Positions 35,242 through 43,764 of a DNA stretch of 64,000 nucleotides are shown piece by piece. The translations under genes were made by a program, and so were the position numbers. Under the pieces are notes generated by a model. It was not told the DNA's origin. It saw only the letters and a list, made by a program, of their open reading frames with translations, and did no database searches. Source of the stretch: Bacillota bacterium (GTDB lineage Bacteria; Bacillota; Clostridia; Acetivibrionales; DSM-1351); NCBI GenBank assembly GCA_023409265.1, contig JAEYHZ010000037.1, positions 62,001 through 126,000 on the forward strand, in the 5' to 3' direction. Positions within the stretch are counted from its first letter, which is position 1, and each line of letters starts with the position of its first letter.

Positions 35242-36228
35242 ATGGCAGTTTTAGTAACCGGTGGAGCAGGATATATAGGAAGTCATACTGTAGCTGAGCT
35301 TCTGGATGCCAATGAGGACGTAATTGTTCTTGACAATCTGGAAAAGGGTCATAGAGAGGCTGTACTTGGAGGAAAGTTTGTTCAGGCTGATTTAAGGAAT
35401 ATAGATGAAATCAGAAAAGTATTTAAAGAAAACCATATAGAGGCGGTTATTCATTTTGCAGCATACATTGAGGTTGGAGAAAGCGTATCAAATCCTCTTA
35501 AATACTATAACAACAATGTAATTGCCTCATTGAATCTTCTTACAGTAATGCAGGAAGCCGGAGTAAACAAGATAGTATTTTCATCAACTGCAGCAACCTA
35601 TGGAATACCTGAAAGCATTCCAATAAAGGAGAGCGATAAAACAGCACCAATAAACCCTTATGGTGAAACAAAGCTTACTGTGGAAAAAATCCTTAAGTGG
35701 GCTGATGGAGCATATGGTATAAAACATGCAGTGCTCAGGTATTTTAATGCCTGTGGTGCTCATGTAAGCGGAAAGATAGGTGAAGCACACAATCCTGAAT
35801 CCCATCTTATTCCCATAATATTACAGGTAGCACAGGGTAAGAGAGAGGAAATCAAGCTGTTCGGAAACGATTACAACACTCCTGACGGCACTTGTGTAAG
35901 AGATTATATTCACGTATCCGATTTGGCACAGGCCCATGTACTGGCACTTCAGAATTTGAGAAAGGGTGCAGAAAGCAACGTTTTCAATCTTGGTAACGGA
36001 AAAGGCTTCTCCAACAAAGAAGTGGTTGAAGTTGCAAGAGCAGTGACAGGAAAGCCAATAAAAGCTACAGACGCACCAAGAAGACCGGGAGATCCTGATA
36101 CTCTAGTGGCTTCGGCTGAAAAGGCAATAAATATTCTGGGCTGGAAACCAAAATACAATGATTTGAATAAAATCATTGAGACAGCCTGGAACTGGCACTC
36201 TTCACATCCAAACGGATATGAAAAGTAA
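35242..36228 (+). CDS. galE: UDP-glucose 4-epimerase
   Basis: 328 residues, extended short-chain dehydrogenase. TGGAGYIGSHT (NAD binding), FAAYIEVGESVSNPL, FSSTAATYG (Ser) and YGETKLTVEK (Tyr-X3-Lys) are complete. CVRDYIHVSDLAQAH and GNGKGFSNKEV complete the family pattern. Closes the Leloir pathway and supplies UDP-galactose. AGGGAGG precedes the ATG. Confidence 0.96.
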   Translation: MAVLVTGGAGYIGSHTVAELLDANEDVIVLDNLEKGHREAVLGGKFVQADLRNIDEIRKVFKENHIEAVIHFAAYIEVGESVSNPLKYYNNNVIASLNLLTVMQEAGVNKIVFSSTAATYGIPESIPIKESDKTAPINPYGETKLTVEKILKWADGAYGIKHAVLRYFNACGAHVSGKIGEAHNPESHLIPIILQVAQGKREEIKLFGNDYNTPDGTCVRDYIHVSDLAQAHVLALQNLRKGAESNVFNLGNGKGFSNKEVVEVARAVTGKPIKATDAPRRPGDPDTLVASAEKAINILGWKPKYNDLNKIIETAWNWHSSHPNGYEK

Positions 36229-36278
36229 CTTCTGCTCAGGCAGGACTTAATTAAAAATCCTAAAAATGCTTTTATAAA

Positions 36279-36322
36279 AGCGGTATGGTTCAGAAATAAT
36301 CTGTAACATACCGCTCTTTTTT
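36279..36322 (+). terminator. Terminator of the gal operon
   Basis: AGCGGTATGGTT...AACATACCGCT stem and eight T residues. Confidence 0.88.
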
Positions 36323-36387
36323 TGTTATTCCTTAAAGAACCAATATCTCACTCTAGTAACGGTATGAATGTCACAGTCAACAATTAC

Positions 36388-36416
36388 CTGACTTTTTTAC
36401 AGATTTATGTTATAGT
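36388..36416 (+). promoter_or_regulatory. Candidate promoter of the secA2-CPBP unit
   Basis: CTGACT (36388-36393), 17-nt spacer, TATAGT (36411-36416). Confidence 0.45.
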
Positions 36417-36511
36417 ACTTTTAATATGTATGTCATATGTAGAATTGGATTCCTTTAACAGGTATGATATCAAGTGGCAGTATAGATAATAATTTTTACA
36501 GGGAAATGAAA

Positions 36512-36751
36512 ATGGATTACTTACTGATTTTTTTATCAAGTTTCATATTAAACCCCTTTACAGTTCAGCTGGAGGTATTTAAATCAGCACTTCTGTGTTT
36601 TATGACCATGGGAGCGCCGGCTTTGTGCTGCAAAATAATCTCCGGTCATCTTTCCATTGAACTGGACATTTTGGGGTGGCGCAATCTGAGGTTGATTACC
36701 ATTTATAAACATATAAAAATACCTGACGTTCTGTATGTTATTAATCACTAA
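36512..36751 (+). CDS. Small hydrophobic hypothetical protein (79 aa)
   Basis: Start at ATG 36512 because AGGGA lies 7 nt upstream; the frame is open from 36464. The N-terminal half is hydrophobic (LLIFLSSFILNPF, then LLCFMTMGAPALCC), possibly one or two membrane helices, and the rest is mixed. I do not recognise it. It ends 27 nt before the SecA2-like gene, so it could be its small partner or a chance frame. Confidence 0.4.
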   Translation: MDYLLIFLSSFILNPFTVQLEVFKSALLCFMTMGAPALCCKIISGHLSIELDILGWRNLRLITIYKHIKIPDVLYVINH

Positions 36752-36778
36752 ACATTAATATTAATACAGGAGGATTTT

Positions 36779-39145
36779 ATGTTCAAAAAATTCTTAAAGC
36801 AACTGGCAGTACCGTCCGGTTTTGCAAATTACCGCAAACTGCTGGACAAAATACACACCTATGATTTTTCAACACTTTCAGCCGGTGAGCTTGATACTTA
36901 TATTAAATCTTTTAAAGAGAGATACAATGAATTTCTTCTGCAAAAGCATCATAATTACACAAAAGAAAATGTTCCTGATAATTCACTTTTAAATAAATTA
37001 CTAAGGGAAAATGAATTTGTTGATCAATTTCTTGCAGAGTGTTTTGCAATAACAAAGGAACTATGCGCCCGCATATTATCGGTCAGGGCCTATGATTCCC
37101 AGCTTCTGACCGGAATTGCCCTGCATTTTGGAAATATTGCAGAACTCCCTACAGGAGAAGGAAAAACCATGGCAGCAGTTTTTCCTCTGATAGTAAATGC
37201 CATTCCCGGAATGGGCGTTCACATATTAACTTTTAACGATTACCTGGCAAAAAGGGATGCACACTGGATGAGGAGCGTATACCAGGCCTGGGGGCTGAGT
37301 GTGGATTATATTCAGGACCGGATGGACAGCAGTGACCGTAAAAAGGCATATATGGCTGATATCACATATATGACCCCTAAGGAGGCGGGATTTGATTATC
37401 TTCGCGATTCACTTGCTTATAGCAGGGAGGAAATGGTACAGCGTTCCTTTAACTATGTTATTGTTGATGAAGCCGATTCGATTCTTATTGACGAAGCACG
37501 AGTACCCCTTGTAATTGCAGGAAGAGTCAATAATGAGTATAGTATTATTGACAGAAAACTGGTTGATATAGTTAGAAGTCTACGCCATGGGATTGATTTT
37601 CTTACCGACGAGAACAGGAGAAATGTTTATCTTACTGACACCGGAATTGATACCCTGGAGAAAGCTTTGGAATGTGGAAGTTTATATGAAAACAATCTGG
37701 AGCTTTTAACCTGCATTAACAACCTGCTTCATGCCGGGACCATACTGAAGAAAGATGTTGATTATATTGTAAGGAATGACAGAATAGAGATAGTAGACGA
37801 ATTTACAGGAAGAGTTGCAGATAAGCGCAAATGGCACGATGACTTGCAAATGGCTTTAGAAGCTCTGGAAGGAACAGGCAATACGAAGAGCAGCAGGGTA
37901 CTTGGAAAGATCACATTACAGAATTTTATAAGCCTTTATCCTGAAATGGGTGGAATGACTGCAACAGCACAATCTTCCGAACAAGAATTCCTGGACTCTT
38001 ACAACCGGAGAGTCTATGCCGTAGAGCCGGATAAAAAGTGTATTCGTATGGATTATTCCGATGAGGTATATACTCACAGGGAGGCCAAAAACAAAGCTGT
38101 AGTTGATGAAATTGTTCAAGTTCATAAGACAGGTCGGCCTGTTCTGGTAGGTACTTCAAGTATAGAAGAATCGGAAAAGCTGGCTTGTTCACTTGGAAAA
38201 TACGGTGTTGACTGTATTGTACTTAATGCCAGAAATGATGATGAAGAGGCTGGAATTATAGCCCAAGCCGGAAGGTTGGGTTCGGTGACTGTTTCCACAA
38301 ACATGGCAGGAAGAGGTGTTGATATAAGGTTGGGAGATGGGGTGCCATCATCACCTGAAACCTTGAAAGTTCTTGATTTGGGTGGTTTATATGTTATTGG
38401 GACAAATAAAAGTGAATGTATTAGAATCGATAATCAATTGAGAGGCAGGGCCGGCAGACAGGGAGATCCGGGTGCTTCAAAGTTTTTTGTCAGCCTGGAG
38501 GACGATCTACTGGTCAAATTCGGTATTGACAGGGTTATCCCACGAAAATATAGGTGCAGAAGGCAGCAGGAGAAAATAAGCGATACAGAAATTAATTCGG
38601 TAATTAATCACATTCAGAGAGTGGTTGACGGGCATAATTTCGATATAAGAAAAAATCTTGGAAAATATGCTTTGATTCAAGAATACCAAAGACGTCTTTT
38701 ATTTGCTAAACGTACAGAAATACTTTTAAACAGGCGGGCATCTAACCCGGGAAGGATAAAACCTGAGCTATACCGGCATTTATGTGAGCTTCATGGAAAA
38801 AACCATGTTGAACTTGTTGAAAGACTGGTATCAATTCATTTTATTGATGAATGCTGGTATGATTTCCTGGAATACTGTGAAACAATACAGGAAGGAATAC
38901 ACTTGGTACGGGCTACAAGGAAAATTCCGCTGGATGAGTACCGGAAGTTGGTTATTGCAGAATTTGACCAGCTGGTGGAGTCACTGGAGGACAAGCTCAT
39001 TAAGGAGCTTGAGAAAACTGATTTCTCAATGAGTGAAGCTGAGTTGTCTGAAAAAGGTTTTAGTACACCAACAGCGACATGGACTTATATAATAAATGAC
39101 AATCTGAAGCTAAAGAGATTTTCTATATTTGGTTCAGAAGAGTAA
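36779..39145 (+). CDS. secA2: Accessory SecA-type translocase ATPase (SecA2-like)
   Basis: 788 residues, shorter than housekeeping SecA (about 840-900). DEAD motor motifs are intact: ELPTGEGKTMAA (Walker A), TFNDYLAKRDA, YMTPKEAGFDYLRD, VDEADSILIDEARVPL (Walker B), TGRVADKRKWHDDLQMALEA, MTATAQSSEQEF, STNMAGRGVDIRLG and QLRGRAGRQGDPG. The C-terminal zinc motif (CxCx8CH) that binds SecB is missing; the tail is unlike SecA1. No secY2 or asp gene is near. AGGAGG precedes the ATG. Function: export of a subset of proteins through SecYEG is inferred from other SecA2 systems. Confidence 0.88.
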   Translation: MFKKFLKQLAVPSGFANYRKLLDKIHTYDFSTLSAGELDTYIKSFKERYNEFLLQKHHNYTKENVPDNSLLNKLLRENEFVDQFLAECFAITKELCARILSVRAYDSQLLTGIALHFGNIAELPTGEGKTMAAVFPLIVNAIPGMGVHILTFNDYLAKRDAHWMRSVYQAWGLSVDYIQDRMDSSDRKKAYMADITYMTPKEAGFDYLRDSLAYSREEMVQRSFNYVIVDEADSILIDEARVPLVIAGRVNNEYSIIDRKLVDIVRSLRHGIDFLTDENRRNVYLTDTGIDTLEKALECGSLYENNLELLTCINNLLHAGTILKKDVDYIVRNDRIEIVDEFTGRVADKRKWHDDLQMALEALEGTGNTKSSRVLGKITLQNFISLYPEMGGMTATAQSSEQEFLDSYNRRVYAVEPDKKCIRMDYSDEVYTHREAKNKAVVDEIVQVHKTGRPVLVGTSSIEESEKLACSLGKYGVDCIVLNARNDDEEAGIIAQAGRLGSVTVSTNMAGRGVDIRLGDGVPSSPETLKVLDLGGLYVIGTNKSECIRIDNQLRGRAGRQGDPGASKFFVSLEDDLLVKFGIDRVIPRKYRCRRQQEKISDTEINSVINHIQRVVDGHNFDIRKNLGKYALIQEYQRRLLFAKRTEILLNRRASNPGRIKPELYRHLCELHGKNHVELVERLVSIHFIDECWYDFLEYCETIQEGIHLVRATRKIPLDEYRKLVIAEFDQLVESLEDKLIKELEKTDFSMSEAELSEKGFSTPTATWTYIINDNLKLKRFSIFGSEE

Positions 39146-39188
39146 AAGAATATATTGTTGATTGGAAAATATATACCGGAGGGATAAC

Positions 39189-40205
39189 ATGTTTGAAATA
39201 TTTAAAAATAAGCCGCCAATAGTTATTGAAGCACAAAAGGCAAGGTTTAAGCCGAATCTGGTAATACAACTACTGATCTTTATTGCTGTCTTTGTAGTAT
39301 CGCAGATTGCCCAGGCCATACCTGTTATACTAATTACAATAGTAAAGGTTGTTACTGATATAACCGGAGGCAGACTAAATATTGAAGATCCTTCAGCTTT
39401 GGATGAAGGTTATTTATCAGGCTTAATGGCTAATAGCGTACTTGTGTCATTATTTTTTACTGTGATAGCTACTGTGTTGACAGTTATATATTGCAGGTTT
39501 ATAGAAGGTCGAAGCTTATATTCAATGGGGTTTGTGAAGAAAAAGGCTGTGTCGGATTATTTTATAGGCTTATTGATTGGAACCGTCATGTTTGCAATCA
39601 GTACTTTGATTGCATGGCAGGCGGGTACTCTTGAATACCGGGGGATTGTTCTGGGAAACAGTATAGGTCTGTTAATACTATATTTTTTAGGATTTCTGTT
39701 CCAGGGAATGAGTGAAGAGGTGTTGGTCAGAGGTTATCTTATGGTATCAACAGCAGCTAAAAAACCAATCATAGCTGCTGTTATAATCAATTCAACCTTG
39801 TTTGCAATTATGCATCTTTTAAACAGCGGTATTACCCTGCTGTCAATCATAAATCTGACTTTGTTCGGTGTATTTGCATCGGTTTATATGCTAAGAAACA
39901 ATAGCATTTGGGGAGTATGTGCCTTACATTCTGCCTGGAATTTCACTCAGGGAAATGTATTTGGGATACTCGTCAGCGGTCAAAGTGTTAAAGCCTCCAT
40001 ACTATCTTTTGAACCCACAGGCACCGGGACTTTGATAAATGGCGGTAAGTTTGGCCTGGAGGGTGGCCTGGCTGTAACAATAGTTTTAATAGCAGCTATA
40101 GCTGTAACAGTACTGGTGAAGGGAAGAACAGAAGTTAAAAATCCCGCTGATAATGCAATTGAGCTTACTGCAGAAAACGACGGAGTTCATAATACAGATA
40201 TTTGA
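39189..40205 (+). CDS. CPBP family intramembrane metalloprotease (CAAX protease-like)
   Basis: 338 residues from ATG 39189 (GGAGGG upstream). Eight or so hydrophobic segments. Catalytic motifs: MSEEVLVRGYL (EExxxR), FAIMHLLNS (His) and LHSAWNFTQG (HxxxN). Family members process prenylated proteins in eukaryotes; in Gram-positive bacteria many lie in bacteriocin loci and give self-immunity or process peptides. It lies 43 nt after secA2 and before the two-component genes; a terminator then closes this unit. Confidence 0.9.
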   Translation: MFEIFKNKPPIVIEAQKARFKPNLVIQLLIFIAVFVVSQIAQAIPVILITIVKVVTDITGGRLNIEDPSALDEGYLSGLMANSVLVSLFFTVIATVLTVIYCRFIEGRSLYSMGFVKKKAVSDYFIGLLIGTVMFAISTLIAWQAGTLEYRGIVLGNSIGLLILYFLGFLFQGMSEEVLVRGYLMVSTAAKKPIIAAVIINSTLFAIMHLLNSGITLLSIINLTLFGVFASVYMLRNNSIWGVCALHSAWNFTQGNVFGILVSGQSVKASILSFEPTGTGTLINGGKFGLEGGLAVTIVLIAAIAVTVLVKGRTEVKNPADNAIELTAENDGVHNTDI

Positions 40206-40253
40206 TTATGCTTTGATTTAACAGAAGTCTTTAATACAGAAGTCTGATTAGCT

Positions 40254-40290
40254 GAAAAAACCTGCCGGAGATTCCGGACAGGTTTTTCGT
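40254..40290 (+). terminator. Terminator after CPBP gene
   Basis: AAAAAACCTGCCGGA/TCCGGACAGGTTTTT hairpin with one bulge. It is preceded by a direct repeat ACAGAAGTCT. Confidence 0.8.
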
Positions 40291-40303
40291 TTCTGTAAAA
40301 ATA

Positions 40304-40331
40304 TAGATACAATAAAAAATCATGGTATAAT
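40304..40331 (+). promoter_or_regulatory. Promoter of the two-component operon
   Basis: TAGATA (40304-40309), 16-nt spacer, perfect TATAAT (40326-40331), 33 nt before the response-regulator start. Confidence 0.6.
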
Positions 40332-40363
40332 ATACATAATATCTTTTTTTTGTAGGTGATAAA

Positions 40364-41068
40364 ATGGTGCGTATTTCTCTATGTGACGATGATGATGTAT
40401 TGAATGAAGAACTTAAAAATATAATCGGTTCAATTCGATCTGATATTGATATTTTTACATATACAAGCGGTGAAGCTTTGCTTGACAGCGAATATTTATT
40501 TAATGACATTATTATCCTTGATATAGAGATGGAGGGAATAAACGGTATTGAAGCAGCAAAGCAGATGAGAACAAACGGCTACCAGGGTATACTTATTTTT
40601 GCTACCTCCCACAGGGAAAGGGTGTTTGACTCTTTTCAGGTAAAGCCTTACCAGTACATATTAAAACCCTTTGTAAAGGATGAATTGCAGGTTATTATAC
40701 ATAATGCTCTTCTGGAGTTGGACAGTAAAAGAAAAAACTACTTTGATGCGGTTAGCAGTACTCATACCTATAGAATCCCCCTAAATGAGATATATTATTT
40801 TGAAAGTCAGGGCCGGAACATAAATATTAATACAAAAAAGGGTGTAATCAGAATTATCGGCAAGATGAATAAGGTTGAGTCATCTTTGAAAAACAAATTT
40901 TTTTTCAGATGTCATAAAGGTTATTTAGTGAATCTTGAGCATATTTATGAATTCAACAACAGTGAGATCACTCTCTCAGATAATCAGAAAGTCTTAATGA
41001 GCAGACTGAAAGTTAACCTTTTTAAAAATACTTTTAAAGCATTTATGAAAGGGAATATTAAATGTTAG
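40364..41068 (+). CDS. LytTR response regulator (AgrA/ComE type)
   Basis: 234 residues. Receiver: acidic CDDDDV, phospho-Asp in IIILDIEMEGING, Lys in YILKPF. C-terminal LytTR DNA-binding domain: PLNEIYYFESQGRNI, FFRCHKGYLVNLEHI, and LSDNQKVLMSRLKV. This family binds paired direct repeats and controls peptide pheromone or bacteriocin genes. Its last 7 nt overlap the kinase gene, so they are translated together. Confidence 0.93.
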   Translation: MVRISLCDDDDVLNEELKNIIGSIRSDIDIFTYTSGEALLDSEYLFNDIIILDIEMEGINGIEAAKQMRTNGYQGILIFATSHRERVFDSFQVKPYQYILKPFVKDELQVIIHNALLELDSKRKNYFDAVSSTHTYRIPLNEIYYFESQGRNININTKKGVIRIIGKMNKVESSLKNKFFFRCHKGYLVNLEHIYEFNNSEITLSDNQKVLMSRLKVNLFKNTFKAFMKGNIKC

Positions 41069-42384
41069 AAAGGGTTATGCCATTAATAAATGATTTTTCA
41101 GTCAACTTAATCGAAGCAATTGTATGGCTTTTTATGATATACGTGTTTATTGACTTTAAGGCCAGATCCAGGAGAAATTTAAGCATTTATTTCTGTGGAT
41201 ATTTAGTACTTTACATATTTACACTATTAATACTGAAGCCATTCAATGGGATTTTAGATTTATATATGTTTATTGTACCTTTCTTTTTATTCCAGGGGAC
41301 AATATCACATAAAATTTTCGCCTTTAGTATATCAAGCTGCTTGAATTATGTTGTGGAATTATTTATTATTTCTTTTACCAACATGGGTTTTAACGGAAAT
41401 CTATTTTCCACAACTATTAATGGTCAGATAAATGGTATATGGGTTACCGTACTTAAGCTTATATTATTTTTTCTAATATTTTATTTAATGAAAAATTTCA
41501 ATACTACTCCAAAATTAAAATTGTATATTCTTTCAGGGAAGCAAGCTATGATACTAAGCATTCTTCCTTTATTCAGTTTAGCCACTATAATAATTCTGGA
41601 TTTCGGAATTAGGGAGTATATTACTCTGCCTGTAAAGGCCTCCTTGTTTTTATTAATTGCGTCAACAGGTACCATTATTTATCTTATCATCGTAATAATA
41701 CTTATTGACAAATTGATTTTAAACAGAAGGTATGTAGAGTTGAATGAAATGTCACAAGCGCAGCTTCTGACTCAATTCAACCATTATCAAAATATAATGG
41801 AAAAGACCGAGCAAACAAGAAAGCTAAAGCATGATATGAAAAACCATCTTTTGTGTATTGGCACGCTTATAGAGGCCAATAAGCTTGAGGAGGCAAAAGA
41901 ATTAATAAGCGGGATAGATTTCCTGATGCACGGAATGGACCTGGAAATTAGCAGCGGCAACAGTATTGCAGATGCTATTCTTAATGAGAAAAACAAGTTG
42001 GCAAAGAAGGCCGGAATAAAATTTGATTTCGTTGGTGTTCTTCCAAAAGAAAATTTTATTGATCCCTTTGATATCAGCACGATATTTTCAAATGCGCTGG
42101 ATAATGCTATTGAGGCAGTTACGCTTTATTCAGCAGAGGACAAATACATAAAGACCTCGGTGGTTACACATGGAAGGTGCATGCTGATAACCATTGAAAA
42201 CACCGTAGAAGGGAATGTCGTTATTAATGAAAATTCAATAGAAACCACCAAAAATAATAAGGAACAGCACGGTTTTGGTTTGAAAAATATTACTGACGGT
42301 GTAAGAAAGTACAACGGAAATATCAGTCTGAAATGTGAAAATAATATTTTTACTCTGGAAATTCTATTAAATATACACGTCTAA
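41062..42384 (+). CDS. GHKL sensor histidine kinase (AgrC/ComD type)
   Basis: 440 residues. The first about 220 residues carry six to seven hydrophobic segments with short loops, like peptide-sensing HPK10 kinases. Then the phospho-His in RKLKHDMKNHLL, NALDNAIEAV (N box), and QHGFGLKNITDGV (G2 box). AgrC/ComD kinases detect a secreted peptide at the membrane face, matching the double-glycine peptide encoded 140 bp downstream. It overlaps the response-regulator gene. Confidence 0.93.
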   Translation: MLERVMPLINDFSVNLIEAIVWLFMIYVFIDFKARSRRNLSIYFCGYLVLYIFTLLILKPFNGILDLYMFIVPFFLFQGTISHKIFAFSISSCLNYVVELFIISFTNMGFNGNLFSTTINGQINGIWVTVLKLILFFLIFYLMKNFNTTPKLKLYILSGKQAMILSILPLFSLATIIILDFGIREYITLPVKASLFLLIASTGTIIYLIIVIILIDKLILNRRYVELNEMSQAQLLTQFNHYQNIMEKTEQTRKLKHDMKNHLLCIGTLIEANKLEEAKELISGIDFLMHGMDLEISSGNSIADAILNEKNKLAKKAGIKFDFVGVLPKENFIDPFDISTIFSNALDNAIEAVTLYSAEDKYIKTSVVTHGRCMLITIENTVEGNVVINENSIETTKNNKEQHGFGLKNITDGVRKYNGNISLKCENNIFTLEILLNIHV

Positions 42385-42395
42385 AATCATTTTTA

Positions 42396-42464
42396 TGTCA
42401 TCTCATGACACTACAGCTACATCTTGTGTAAATCTATTGAATCCACTCCTGACAAGGATATAAA
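42396..42464 (+). promoter_or_regulatory. Promoter and palindromic operator of the peptide gene
   Basis: The palindrome TGTCAT-CTC-ATGACA (42396-42410) lies 26 nt upstream of TTGAAT (42437-42442), 16-nt spacer, TATAAA (42459-42464). The promoter is about 60 nt before the peptide start. The palindrome could bind the LytTR regulator or act otherwise; no clear LytTR direct-repeat pair was seen. Confidence 0.5.
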
Positions 42465-42524
42465 CTGTATTTAGGAAAAAACGGAAGTTTTAAAAAAATA
42501 CATTAAGTTAGGAGATTACTTGTT

Positions 42525-42665
42525 ATGTCAAATAAGAATTTAGAAGAATTGGAAAACAGCAAATTTGAGGTTATTTCAGAAGAAGAACAGCAGAAAATTG
42601 AGGGTGGATCATTTAGATCAAGTGTTAATAATATTATTAATCTTTTTCAAAGTATATTTAATTAA
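42525..42665 (+). CDS. Double-glycine leader peptide precursor (putative pheromone/bacteriocin)
   Basis: 46 codons, ATG 42525 with TTAGGAGA upstream. The leader ends ISEEEQQKIEGG, which fits the class II double-glycine consensus (hydrophobic-Ser-x-x-Glu...Ile-x-Gly-Gly). Cleavage after GG would release the 18-residue SFRSSVNNIINLFQSIFN, which has an amphipathic pattern (polar Asn/Ser/Gln alternating with Ile/Leu/Phe) and no Cys. It is flanked by the kinase pair and a C39 exporter. Too short to be in normal gene calls. Pheromone versus antimicrobial role cannot be told from sequence. Confidence 0.85.
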   Translation: MSNKNLEELENSKFEVISEEEQQKIEGGSFRSSVNNIINLFQSIFN

Positions 42666-42685
42666 AACATGAGAGGTTAATCAGA

Positions 42686-42967
42686 ATGGAACAATCCCCA
42701 TACATAACAAACACTGTTGCACTTGACGTAAATGGTAAAGCCACAGCCGCTCTTGTATTCGGCCTCTTCAGCACGGTAACCTGGATATTGCCAATTATAG
42801 GTGGACCGGTTTCAATCGTAGGGCTCATAATGGGTTACTCGGGCAGAAGGTCTTCAAAGAAACGGATGGCCACAATCGGAATGGTACTTTGTTTGATTTT
42901 TCTTTTAGCTGCAGTGGCAAATGGTATTAATGGAGCAAGAATGACTCTGAATCAGGTTTCTTTTTAA
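42686..42967 (+). CDS. Small DUF4190-like membrane protein (93 aa)
   Basis: 93 residues with two hydrophobic helices (about TAALVFGLFSTVTWILPIIGG and MVLCLIFLLAAVANG) around a basic loop (GYSGRRSSKKR). The arrangement, including GLIMGYSGRR, is like DUF4190 domain proteins. It is 21 nt after the peptide gene and co-transcribed with it. Small two-helix proteins directly behind bacteriocin genes often give immunity; that role is inferred. Confidence 0.7.
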   Translation: MEQSPYITNTVALDVNGKATAALVFGLFSTVTWILPIIGGPVSIVGLIMGYSGRRSSKKRMATIGMVLCLIFLLAAVANGINGARMTLNQVSF

Positions 42968-43005
42968 CCCAGGGTGGTAGGATTTGATAAAGAGGAGATA
43001 AAAAC

Positions 43006-43482
43006 ATGACATTGGTTGAGACAGGAAAAGACTTCAGACAGGAAAATGTTTTATCCCTGCGAAAGAAAATGGCACATGAGGATATTAATCTGGAAATGCT
43101 CATGATTGATAAATTTCTGAAGAATTCAGGAGCAAGGAAAACAGGACCTGTTGTCACTACTACATATTCTATAGAAGCTAAAGATGGACAACCCCTGCTG
43201 GATGTGGAAATACTGGTACCTATTGACAAGAAGATAGAACTTCCAAGTGATTATGTGTTAAAACCGGTGTTTCAAATAAAAAACGCCGTATATTCAAGGC
43301 ACAAAGGTAATCCATCATCACTTAGAATCACCTACAGCAAGATGCAGGAATATATAAAGAAGAACCAACTTCAGCAGATCACAAACGGGTACAATGTTCA
43401 AATAAAGGATTTAATGCCTGGAATGGAACCGGATGAAGCTATTGTAGACATTTATATTGGGGTAAATCCCAACATCCTTTAA
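43006..43482 (+). CDS. Hypothetical protein, GyrI-like/DUF5085-type domain
   Basis: 158 residues, no signal peptide or membrane helix. The pattern of beta strands with helices (VVTTTYSIEAKDGQPLLDVEILVPID, FQIKNAVYSRHKG, ITYSKMQEYIKKN, DEAIVDIYIGV) fits a GyrI-like effector-binding fold, and my best family guess is DUF5085. It follows the DUF4190-like gene by 38 nt with AAAGAGGAG and ends before a strong terminator. Function unknown; a cytosolic partner of the peptide system is inferred only from position. Confidence 0.65.
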   Translation: MTLVETGKDFRQENVLSLRKKMAHEDINLEMLMIDKFLKNSGARKTGPVVTTTYSIEAKDGQPLLDVEILVPIDKKIELPSDYVLKPVFQIKNAVYSRHKGNPSSLRITYSKMQEYIKKNQLQQITNGYNVQIKDLMPGMEPDEAIVDIYIGVNPNIL

Positions 43483-43617
43483 CTGTAAAGTTTAACTTAA
43501 TAAGTGCTTTATTTTGACTGATGCGATAAGTTTTTGACAGCTCTGTTTTTCAACTTCTAAGAGTGAATTCTCAGTAGACTGGGATATCCGCTATTAGGAT
43601 TGCAAAAGTCAGATAAG

Positions 43618-43655
43618 AATAATTTCAGAGGATTCTTCCTCTGAAATTATTTTTA
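43618..43655 (+). terminator. Terminator of the peptide operon
   Basis: Perfect 15-bp stem (43618-43632 with 43637-43651), 4-nt loop and T-run. It separates the peptide unit from the exporter gene. Confidence 0.92.
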
Positions 43656-43687
43656 TAAACGTGCTGTATTATGTATTAATCAACACC

Positions 43688-43764
43688 GTATCAGGCTCAC
43701 AACAGGTGAGAGTTTACTTTTATTAAAAGTTGTGAGCCGGAAAGTCAATGGTATTGGATATGAC
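43688..43764 (+). promoter_or_regulatory. Conserved hairpin leader, copy 2 (before C39 exporter)
   Basis: GTATCAGGCTCACAAC pairs with GTTGTGAGCC (43729-43738); GGAAAG follows, then GGTAT and ATG at 43760, 15 nt after GGAAAG. Same layout as copies at 5.7 and 48.1 kb. Confidence 0.6.
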
